DNA of 24,828 bases from NCBI GenBank assembly GCA_910585755.1, contig CAJUFH010000046.1:1-24828 (forward strand), given 5' to 3'. Source of the stretch: an uncultured Muribaculaceae bacterium (GTDB lineage: Bacteria > Bacteroidota > Bacteroidia > Bacteroidales > Muribaculaceae). The position numbers and the translations under genes are program-made. Below, piece by piece: positions 15,024 to 22,189 of the stretch (position 1 is the first letter of the stretch; each line of letters opens with the position of its first letter). The notes beneath the pieces are model-generated. The model did no database searches, was not told where the DNA came from, and saw only the letters and a list, made by a program, of their open reading frames with translations.

Positions 15024-15048
15024 AGCCCGGCTTATGCCTCGCCACAGT
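15024..15048. repeat. Third copy of the 25-bp dispersed repeat arm
   Basis: It differs at 2 of 25 positions from 9816-9840, in the same orientation (core GCCTCGCCACAGT). It sits alone between the terminator of the propeller gene and the end of the M18 aminopeptidase gene. Confidence 0.75.
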
Positions 15049-15080
15049 CGCGGGGGAAGGGCAGGCGCGGGAGGCTGGAA

Positions 15081-16379
15081 TCAGAGGCGGTAGAAGGTTG
15101 AGAAGGCGGCGATGGTGGAGAGATGGTCGGCGACGGCTGCGGTTTCGCGGCAGGAGTGCATCGCCCACTGGGGAGCGCCCATGTCGACGCCGCGGAGGGG
15201 CATCTGCGAGGTCAGGATGTTGCCGAGGGTCGAGCCTCCGGCAACGTCGCTGTGGTTGACGAATGTCTGGACGGGGACCCCGGCTTTCTGACAGATCGCG
15301 CGGAAAACAGAGGCGGAGTCCGCGTCGGTCATATATTTGCAGTTGGCGTTGATTTTGACTACCGGGCCGCCTCCGAGCGCGGGGAGGTTCGTGGGGTCTT
15401 GTTTCTCCTCGTAGTTGGGATGGAGGGCGTGGCCGTTGTCAGCCGAAATCATGAAGGAGTTGGCTACCGCGCGGATGAAGCTCTCCTCTCCGTCCCCTCC
15501 GAGGGAGTCGGCGACGCGGCGCAGAATGTCGCGGAGGATGGGGGAGGCGGCTCCCTGCTTCGTGCCCGAGCCGGTCTCCTCGTTGTCGAATACAGCCAGG
15601 ACGCGTGTCATCGCGCTGTCGGTATCAAGCGAGGCAGTCAGGGCGGTCAGTCCGGCGTGGACCATCTCCAGGTCGTCGATGCGGCCGGAGGATATGAACT
15701 CTTCCGAGGGACCGAAAAGGCAGGCGGGGGTGGTATCGTAGAGGGTGAGGTCGAAGTCGAGGATTTCTTCCGGGGCGACTCCCAGCTCTTCCGCTACCAG
15801 GCGTAGCAGGTAGCCGTCGGCCTCCGCCTTGTCGCGCAGAATCGCCAGCACCGGGAGCATGTCTTTCTGCCTGGAAAGAGGGTTACCCTCGTTTACCGAG
15901 CGGTTGTAGTGGATCGCGAGGTGCGGGATTGTCAGGAGGGGACGGCGGAAGTTGACCAGTCTGGTTTCGGGGCGCAGAGGGGTGTCGGTGCGGAGGATAA
16001 CCCTGCCGGAAATGCTCAGCGGGCGGTCAAACCAGGTGTAGAGTATCGGGCCTCCGTAAACCTCCGTGTTGAGTTTCAGTATCGGGCTTTTCCCTACCAT
16101 CTCCGGGGAGGGCTTGATGCGGAAGCCGGGGGAGTCGCTGTGGGCGCATACGATTTTGAATCCATACTCCGGCGCTGCGATGCCGGGTACGAAAGCGAAC
16201 ACCGCGGAATCGTTCTGGACCACATAGTAGCGTCCGCCGGGCTCGAGTGCCCAACTGTCAGACATAAGCAGGCGGGTGAATCCCGCATTGTCGAGGGCTG
16301 CTGCCACATTGGCTGCCGCGAGGAAGTTGCAGGGGGAGTTGTCGAGAAATTCGAGGAGGGAGGCTGTCGAGGGATTCAT
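15081..16379 (-). CDS. M18 family aminopeptidase
   Basis: This 432-residue cytoplasmic metallopeptidase removes N-terminal residues from peptides with two zinc ions. The M18 metal and catalytic motifs are in order: H80 in AHSDSPGF, D235 in SGRIDDLEM, the pair E267-E268 in DNEETGS, D314 in SADNGHALHPN, and H408 in GAPQWAMHS. The length fits the bacterial ApeB/PepC type and yeast aminopeptidase I relatives (430-460). It starts 21 bases after the stop of the OstA-like gene, so it probably forms the end of that operon, although its function is unrelated to outer-membrane assembly. Substrate preference (acidic versus neutral residues) cannot be read from the sequence. Confidence 0.93.
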   Translation of the reverse strand: MNPSTASLLEFLDNSPCNFLAAANVAAALDNAGFTRLLMSDSWALEPGGRYYVVQNDSAVFAFVPGIAAPEYGFKIVCAHSDSPGFRIKPSPEMVGKSPILKLNTEVYGGPILYTWFDRPLSISGRVILRTDTPLRPETRLVNFRRPLLTIPHLAIHYNRSVNEGNPLSRQKDMLPVLAILRDKAEADGYLLRLVAEELGVAPEEILDFDLTLYDTTPACLFGPSEEFISSGRIDDLEMVHAGLTALTASLDTDSAMTRVLAVFDNEETGSGTKQGAASPILRDILRRVADSLGGDGEESFIRAVANSFMISADNGHALHPNYEEKQDPTNLPALGGGPVVKINANCKYMTDADSASVFRAICQKAGVPVQTFVNHSDVAGGSTLGNILTSQMPLRGVDMGAPQWAMHSCRETAAVADHLSTIAAFSTFYRL

Positions 16380-16400
16380 GGGCTTAGCGTATTAAGTTTG

Positions 16401-18107
16401 TTATTCCCGGGTCGGGGCCGAGCGGCCGCCGAAGGGGGGCTCGTTGAAGAGGTCGAGCATCTCGTTGGGGATGTTGAAAACATCTTCGGGGGATGTCGGG
16501 CGCAGAGGCTCGAACCAACGGAACGCCGGGAGGAAGAAGAGGCTTTTCTTCGCAAGGTAGAGGGGCGTCATGGTTCCCGAAGTCTCAGGCCATAGTTTCA
16601 TACGCTCGACCGTGCGGTCCTTGAAATCGGCGGCGAGGAACGAGCTTTCGATGTTGGCGATTTTGTTGTAGGTCGAATCGTTCTCCATCGGGAGCATGAT
16701 GGCCTGCACATTGCCGCTGACGTCGAGATGGCGCAGGTCGCGGTCCTGGAAGTAAGCCGTCATTTCCTTGCCCGTAAGCTGGTTGTAGAAATTCTCGTCA
16801 ATCCATTCAGCCATAAAGCCGAATTCGGGGAGCTTCGCCCAGTCGGCCACGGAATCCTTGAAATGCACCTGGATCACGTTGCCGAAAATCTGCCGTTCGC
16901 CGTTCCATACTACCGGGTGGTTGTGCATCCAGAGCATCGAGTCGCGCTGCACGGCGGTCAGCGAATCGCAGATTCCCTGGAGGTCAATGCGGTAGAAGCG
17001 GACGCGGGGCTCGGCGATGAGGTAATGGGTGGTGTCGGCTTCGACCTTTACGGTGTCATCAACGAAATGTTCCGGGGTTATCTTCTTGAAAGTGCGTATT
17101 GTATCGGCGTGGAGGTAGAGGGTGTCCTTCTGCGAGTACTCGCGTGCGAGGGCGCGGCCGGTAACGCGGGCCGAGTCGTTGTATTCAAAGTAGAGGCCGT
17201 AGTCGCCGTTGAGAATCACCTTGTTGGTGGTGTCGGTCAGCTCGATGTTGCCGAACGCCTCGCCGAAGCCGGTGTCCTGGTTATAGAAGAGGGTGTCGCC
17301 TGTCAGAGTGTTGCCGTTCTTGGCCACGACCAGCGAGCGGTCGTAGAGGTCGGCTTTGTGGGTGTCGGTGTTGTATACCCCGTTGGTGGTATGGATGGTT
17401 CCGTCGGCGGAAATGATTGTCGAGGTCGTGTCGAGTATGGCTATGCGGGTGCCGGTATTGTAGAGCATCTCCTCGGTATAGATGTCGAGGGTGTCTTTTT
17501 CGCGGAGCGAGTGGAGTACGACCTGGTCTTTGAAAAGCGCGTCCTTTGTGGAGGGGGAATATTCGCCGTACCAGGATGTCAGGCGGTTGTCCTTGTCGGT
17601 CAGCGTTCCCCCGACCTCGTAGAAGCCGAGCTCGATCGCGAGGTCGTAGTTGAAGATGTCGGTTGTCAGGGTCACGTCCTTGTTGATCAGACGCACCTTG
17701 TTGCCCGGGTCGGCGTAGAGTATGGCGAGTTCGGTAGTGTCGGAGTAGTCGAGGCGGTCGGCGAACACGAAGAGGGTGTCACCCTGCTCCATGCGCACGT
17801 TGCCGAACGCCTGGATCGCTCCGGGGTCCTCGTAGAAATGGGCGCTGTCGCAGTACATGAACATATCCCCCTGGCGGAACATAACGTCTCCCACGACAAT
17901 CTGGAAGCTGTCGTAGCGTTCCTTTCGCAGCTCGTCGGCCCGTTCGAGGAACACTCGGTTGGGGGCGTGGCGGTCGGCTTTCGGGATAGAGGGGCGGATA
18001 GGGGTAGTGTCGCGTTTCTGCGCGCTGATTCCGGCCCCGGCGATTACCGCGGCGGCGAGGAGCAGGAACGCCCCGCGCAGCCCTTTTGTGGTTTTACGGG
18101 GGCTCAT
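16401..18107 (-). CDS. OstA-like LPS transport protein (LptA relative)
   Basis: The protein has 568 residues, with a short basic start and one hydrophobic signal or anchor segment (about 11-30). Beta-rich OstA/LptA-type repeats follow, marked by recurring D-T-L and G-N/G-D turns (VVGDVMFRQGDMFMYCDSAHFYE, AFGNVRMEQGDTLFVFADRLDY, HTTNGVYNTDTHKADLYDRSLV, TLTGDTLFYNQ). The fold forms the periplasmic beta-jellyroll bridge that carries lipopolysaccharide to the outer membrane. It is much longer than E. coli LptA (185), as usual for Bacteroidetes OstA-like proteins. I chose the ATG at 18107 because it overlaps the upstream stop as ATGA; an in-frame ATG at 18125 would add six residues. It sits directly behind a SurA-like gene, which supports an outer-membrane assembly role. 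Confidence 0.85.
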   Translation of the reverse strand: MSPRKTTKGLRGAFLLLAAAVIAGAGISAQKRDTTPIRPSIPKADRHAPNRVFLERADELRKERYDSFQIVVGDVMFRQGDMFMYCDSAHFYEDPGAIQAFGNVRMEQGDTLFVFADRLDYSDTTELAILYADPGNKVRLINKDVTLTTDIFNYDLAIELGFYEVGGTLTDKDNRLTSWYGEYSPSTKDALFKDQVVLHSLREKDTLDIYTEEMLYNTGTRIAILDTTSTIISADGTIHTTNGVYNTDTHKADLYDRSLVVAKNGNTLTGDTLFYNQDTGFGEAFGNIELTDTTNKVILNGDYGLYFEYNDSARVTGRALAREYSQKDTLYLHADTIRTFKKITPEHFVDDTVKVEADTTHYLIAEPRVRFYRIDLQGICDSLTAVQRDSMLWMHNHPVVWNGERQIFGNVIQVHFKDSVADWAKLPEFGFMAEWIDENFYNQLTGKEMTAYFQDRDLRHLDVSGNVQAIMLPMENDSTYNKIANIESSFLAADFKDRTVERMKLWPETSGTMTPLYLAKKSLFFLPAFRWFEPLRPTSPEDVFNIPNEMLDLFNEPPFGGRSAPTRE

Positions 18108-19471
18108 TTGCGTATTTTCAGCCACCCCTTGTGCTCAAACTCGCAGTCGTTCCATCCGTCTTCGATTTTGACGTAGGTGTCCTTGATTTTCTTTTCGAGC
18201 CAGTCCTTGACCATCTTCTGCTTGGCCGCGGCCTCGTACATTCCCTTTATAGCCTGGTAGTCGTCGGAAAGATTGGCCTGGTGGGCCGGGACGCGGTTTG
18301 TGAGCTTCACCATCGCCACTATGTCGCGGTCGCGCTTGGGGTCTTTCATAATGAAAGGCTCGGAGATGTCGCCTACCTGCATGTCGTTGATCCGGCGGGC
18401 GACCTCCTGCGGGAGCTGGCTCATTTCAAAGAGGGTGGAGTTGTTCTCCGTGTTTACCATGCGCCCCTTGTTGTTGCGGGTATCCTTGTCCTGCGAAATC
18501 ACTTCGGCTGCCTGTTCGAAGGTGAACTTGTTGTGCTTCACAATGTCGGAGCGCACGGAGTCGAGACGCGTCAGGGCCAATTCCAGTTCTTCGGTAGATA
18601 CTTTGGGGCGCAGGAGGATATGGCGGGTGTTCACCCGGTCGCCGCGCTTCTCGATGAGCTGGATGATATGGTAGCCGTACTGGGTTTCAACGATTTTCGA
18701 TACTTTCTTGGGGTCGTTGAGGTTGAAGGCCACAGCCGCGTATTCCGGCTCGAGGTGGCCGCGCCCCATGAATCCGATTTCGCCGCCTCGCACGCTGGAA
18801 CCGGGGTCTTCGGAATAGAGAATCGCCAGGGTCGAGAAGGAGCTCTCGCCGCGGGTTACCTGGTCGGAAAACTCGCGCAGACGGGCTTTGACGTCGTCGA
18901 TTTCCTGCTGGGGGATGCGGGGGTTGACGGTGATGATTTCAGCCTCGACCTGCAGGGGGACGTAAGGAATGGAGTCCGCTGGAAGTTCGGAGAAATATTT
19001 GCGCACGTCGGAGGGGGTTACCTTGAGGTCGGCGGTCAGCGAGCGCTGCACCTCCTGCACGCGGTAGTTGTTGCGCATCATGTCGGCCATCTGCTGGCGG
19101 AACTCCGGCATCGGCTTGCGGAAATACTCCTCGACTTTCTCCTTGCTCCCCAGGTTGTTGACCAGGTAGTTGATACGCTGTTCGACGGAGAGGCTGACCA
19201 TCGACTCGGAAACCTCGACGGTGTCAATGTCGGCCTGGTGGAGGAAGAGCTTCTCTACGGCGAGCTGCTCGGGAATCACGCAGTACGGGTCCCCCTTGAT
19301 AGGGGTCTTCTCGTAAAGTGCCTGCTGGTAGGCTTCTTCGATTTCGCTTTTGTAGATAGGCTGGTCGCCGACCATCCACGCTACTTCCTCGACGATGTTG
19401 TTGTTCGCGGCGAAAGCGGCGAGCGCGGCGGCCCCGGCAAGTATTGATATTGAAAGTGAACGGAGTTTCAC
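18104..19471 (-). CDS. SurA-like periplasmic peptidylprolyl isomerase
   Basis: The protein has 455 residues with a signal peptide (about 1-21, ending AAFAAN). An alpha-helical chaperone region at 25-165 precedes a well-conserved parvulin domain at about 172-275 (FSTLAILYSEDPGSSVRGGEIGFMGRG cut at its core, then VETQYGYHIIQLIEKRGDRVNTRHILL). A second, weaker parvulin-like domain at about 285-400 (FEQAAEVISQD, NKGRM, VGDISEPF) and a C-terminal helical segment follow. Family members fold outer-membrane beta-barrels in the periplasm and isomerise X-Pro bonds. The order, helices, two parvulins and tail, is that of SurA. The stop overlaps the OstA-like start by 4 bases. A perfect -7 box lies 29 bases before the start codon. 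Confidence 0.9.
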   Translation of the reverse strand: MKLRSLSISILAGAAALAAFAANNNIVEEVAWMVGDQPIYKSEIEEAYQQALYEKTPIKGDPYCVIPEQLAVEKLFLHQADIDTVEVSESMVSLSVEQRINYLVNNLGSKEKVEEYFRKPMPEFRQQMADMMRNNYRVQEVQRSLTADLKVTPSDVRKYFSELPADSIPYVPLQVEAEIITVNPRIPQQEIDDVKARLREFSDQVTRGESSFSTLAILYSEDPGSSVRGGEIGFMGRGHLEPEYAAVAFNLNDPKKVSKIVETQYGYHIIQLIEKRGDRVNTRHILLRPKVSTEELELALTRLDSVRSDIVKHNKFTFEQAAEVISQDKDTRNNKGRMVNTENNSTLFEMSQLPQEVARRINDMQVGDISEPFIMKDPKRDRDIVAMVKLTNRVPAHQANLSDDYQAIKGMYEAAAKQKMVKDWLEKKIKDTYVKIEDGWNDCEFEHKGWLKIRK

Positions 19472-19499
19472 AGAGCGCTTAAATTAGTTAATTAACACG

Positions 19500-19507
19500 C
19501 AAAGTTA
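19500..19507 (-). promoter_or_regulatory. Candidate -7 box for the SurA-like operon
   Basis: On the minus strand this reads TAACTTTG, a perfect TAnnTTTG match, 29 bases upstream of the SurA-like ATG. No TTG or TTTG occurs at the usual 19-21-base distance, so the -33 element is weak or absent. Confidence 0.5.
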
Positions 19508-19636
19508 CGCCTTTTAGCGGAATATACCGCGTTAACAATGCCTAAAATTAAGTAGAGGGCGTAGAGGGCGTATCATAACGGCCCATCTGGGTCGTCGCTT
19601 GAAGGTTCGGCCTCGGTCACAATCTTCAGATTGCTC

Positions 19637-19702
19637 CCATCGGCCTCGCCTCCAAGCTCCTACCATCTGGATCGTTCTGATAGCGCCCTCCCATCCGGGT
19701 AC
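19637..19702. repeat. Dispersed intergenic repeat, copy B
   Basis: It is the same sequence as 1-66 with 5 differences in 66 bases. Upstream of it, 19583-19636 contains a looser echo of the same words (CATCTGGGTCGT and TCGGCCTCG), suggesting the element is longer or built of diverged sub-repeats. It ends 1 base before the T-run side of the terminator at 19704. Confidence 0.75.
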
Positions 19703-19703
19703 G

Positions 19704-19736
19704 AAAAGCGCTGTGTCATATATTTTGACACAGCGC
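19704..19736 (-). terminator. Intrinsic terminator of the BspA-like operon
   Basis: Read on the minus strand, an 11-bp perfect stem (GCGCTGTGTCA with its complement, 19726-19736 and 19708-19718) has a 7-base AT loop and is followed by TTTT. It lies 23 bases after the stop codon at 19760. Confidence 0.85.
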
Positions 19737-19759
19737 CATTTGGATTAGCGGTATGGGGG

Positions 19760-22165
19760 TCAGCGGATTATCTTGGTGGCGCGGTTGCCGCGGAGTTCGA
19801 TTACGGGGGTGCCGGGGGCCGGGTTGGCGATTTCAGCGCCCTGAAGGTTGAAGTAGCGGGCTGGGGTTTCGCCGGACTCTGCGTCGACAGTTTCGATAGC
19901 GACATAGCCGGGAAGGGTCATCCTAAACTCGAGGCCGGGGTTGCCGGGATAATATTCTCCCCCCTGGTAGCGGGTCTCCGAGGCGTAAATCGCTCCGTCG
20001 GGGATGGTGATTACCCCTTCGCGGAGGGTGCCTAACATATCGGCCGATAGCTGTTTAAGCTCGTCGAGGGTATAGCCGTATGAGAGGTTCACCGCGACTG
20101 GTGAGGTTATCAGCATCGAACCTTCGTTTGACTTGAAACCTACCGGGCTCGGCATCACATATACTGCGTCGGGATCCTCGGCGTTGATGTAGAGATAGTG
20201 GTTCTCGTCGTCGTGGTGGTGGAGGTTCCCCTCGCTCGAAGTCCAGTAGCCGCGGGTCGAATAGGCGTTCTTCACTCGGTAGAGGCCCGGAGAAGTAGTG
20301 CTTTCCTCGACTTCGACAGCGTACGGCTCGGTCTGGGCGCCATAATTGGCGAGGATTACGACGTCGGCGAAGCGCGTCCATCCGAGGCTTTTCCAAGGAC
20401 CGTAGAGGTCTTCGTTGATAACGTCGAAGAGAGAGCGGCATGTCGCGCGAACGTTACCCTCGGCATCGAGAGCCGCGAATATCAGCGACATGCGGCCGAC
20501 ATAGTTGTCGGGAACGGAGAAGTCGTTGCGTCCCTTCTGGGCAACTTTGTCTCCGGCGGCTATGGCTGCCAGCTCGGCGGCGGTCGGCATCTCTACTCCG
20601 GGTATCACGCCGTACTTGATCTGGGCCACGCAGTCGGGAGCGGTAACTTCGACAGGGACGGCCTCGCCGGGTTTCAGACACTCCTTCCACAGATTCAGAT
20701 AATATTCGTCAAGGCAGAGCACCTCGCTCGAAATCTCGTAGACAATGGCTTCGGGGAAACGCAGCTCGAAGTCGTACTTGCACCAATAATAGTCCTCGTC
20801 GGTGTAGGGAGGGAAGGACCAAAGCATTCCGGCTGCCGGAATCTGGATTATCCCCTCGTTGTAGAATCCGGTGAGCCCCTGCTTCTTATCCTCTTCAAGG
20901 CTCTGGAACCCGTTCTCCTGGTGACGACCGGCGACGGATGAAATCAGGAACTCCGGCGCGACGGATGAGTTGGGGGTGAATCCGAGCCCCTGCGACTCGA
21001 TAAAGACACCCTTGGGGTCGCAGGCGTTGATGTAGACGTCGTTACCCTCGTGGGTGGGGGCCATGAACATCGGGCACTTGCCGTTGAGGTACGGATTCTT
21101 CATGCGGAAGTAGCCGGGACGGGTCGAGCTTTCCTCAACCTCGACCTTCCAGGAATAGCGCGGCTCCTTGAATACGGAGCAAATCCAGGGGTCGAAGAAC
21201 GTAGCCTCGCCGCGGGAAATCCACTCCTCGACAGGCTCAACAGGCTCCTCTTTCCTTTCGGAAACGGGGAGTACGTTTACAGCGCCCGTCAGGGATGCTT
21301 TGTAAGCGTCGACAGCGTCGTCAGGCACATAGAAGAAGCCGGTCTCCATAAACGCCTGGTCGAAAGCGCCATCCTTTAAGGTCGCGGCTTCCGGATTCGT
21401 GAACTCGACCCATTTTAGAGCGGCGCACCCGGCAAAAGCGGTCTTCCCAACTGTTTTCAGCGCCGCGGGGAGGACATAAGTTTCGAGCGCCGAGCAGTCT
21501 TTGAAGAAATTGTCGGGGAGCGAGGTCATCGCCTGAGGTATGGTCGCTTCCTTCAAGGCGGTACACCCCTCGAATACATTGACTCCGAGGAGGGTATAAT
21601 TGTCGGGAATCTCGACGGATTCCAGAGCGGTGCATCCTTTGAAGAAATTAGCGCCTAAGAGGTAGCTCGTTTTCGACAGGGTAACCGATTTGAGCGATGT
21701 GCACCCCTCGAAAACGTTACCCTGCAAGGTTGAGAAGTTGTCGGGAATAATGATTGATTCGAGCGCCGCGCAGTCCTTGAACAGGTACTGCGGGAGCATC
21801 GACGCTTCGGTCGGGAGCGTCACGGAGGTGAGTTTCGGGCACCCCTCGAAGCAGCTCATGCCGAGGTCGGTCATCCCGGCGGGGAGAACTACGGAGGTTA
21901 GCTCGGCGCTGTTGGCGAAAGCCTCTCGTTTGGCGGCTTTCACATTGTAGGTCTTCCCGTTCGCATCGATGGAGGCGGGGATGGTTATATCCCCGGCATA
22001 GGGGGTGTCGGAGGCTGTGGCCGGGAGAATAGTAGCTTTTGCCGAGTTCCCCGACCCGGTACAGTCGTAGCGGATTCCGTCGACGACATACTCGGTGGCA
22101 CCGGCCCCGAGTGGAGCCAGTGCCGTTGCGAGCAGTAGGGAGATTGAAATAAAGCGGGTGCTCAT
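19760..22165 (-). CDS. BspA-like LRR protein with duplicated C-terminal module
   Basis: The protein has 801 residues: signal peptide (1-23), a short BspA header (YVVDGIRYDCTG), and about eight LRR_5 repeats (roughly 75-285) with the conserved FEGC/FKDC cysteine. The LRR part ends in the usual FYVPDDAVDAYKASL cap. The following half is not LRR. It contains two copies of one module: VEVEESSTRPGYFRMKNPY with DVYINACDPKGVF (about 340-450) and VEVEESTTSPGLYRVKNAY with YLYINAEDPDAVYV (about 625-720). They are separated by about 170 residues that look like a beta domain. The tail YFNLQGAEIANPAPGTPVI with a basic end resembles a type IX secretion signal. It follows the other BspA-like gene by 24 bases and ends in a terminator. 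Confidence 0.88.
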   Translation of the reverse strand: MSTRFISISLLLATALAPLGAGATEYVVDGIRYDCTGSGNSAKATILPATASDTPYAGDITIPASIDANGKTYNVKAAKREAFANSAELTSVVLPAGMTDLGMSCFEGCPKLTSVTLPTEASMLPQYLFKDCAALESIIIPDNFSTLQGNVFEGCTSLKSVTLSKTSYLLGANFFKGCTALESVEIPDNYTLLGVNVFEGCTALKEATIPQAMTSLPDNFFKDCSALETYVLPAALKTVGKTAFAGCAALKWVEFTNPEAATLKDGAFDQAFMETGFFYVPDDAVDAYKASLTGAVNVLPVSERKEEPVEPVEEWISRGEATFFDPWICSVFKEPRYSWKVEVEESSTRPGYFRMKNPYLNGKCPMFMAPTHEGNDVYINACDPKGVFIESQGLGFTPNSSVAPEFLISSVAGRHQENGFQSLEEDKKQGLTGFYNEGIIQIPAAGMLWSFPPYTDEDYYWCKYDFELRFPEAIVYEISSEVLCLDEYYLNLWKECLKPGEAVPVEVTAPDCVAQIKYGVIPGVEMPTAAELAAIAAGDKVAQKGRNDFSVPDNYVGRMSLIFAALDAEGNVRATCRSLFDVINEDLYGPWKSLGWTRFADVVILANYGAQTEPYAVEVEESTTSPGLYRVKNAYSTRGYWTSSEGNLHHHDDENHYLYINAEDPDAVYVMPSPVGFKSNEGSMLITSPVAVNLSYGYTLDELKQLSADMLGTLREGVITIPDGAIYASETRYQGGEYYPGNPGLEFRMTLPGYVAIETVDAESGETPARYFNLQGAEIANPAPGTPVIELRGNRATKIIR

Positions 22166-22189
22166 ATTGTGTGGGAAAGAGAGTGAGTA

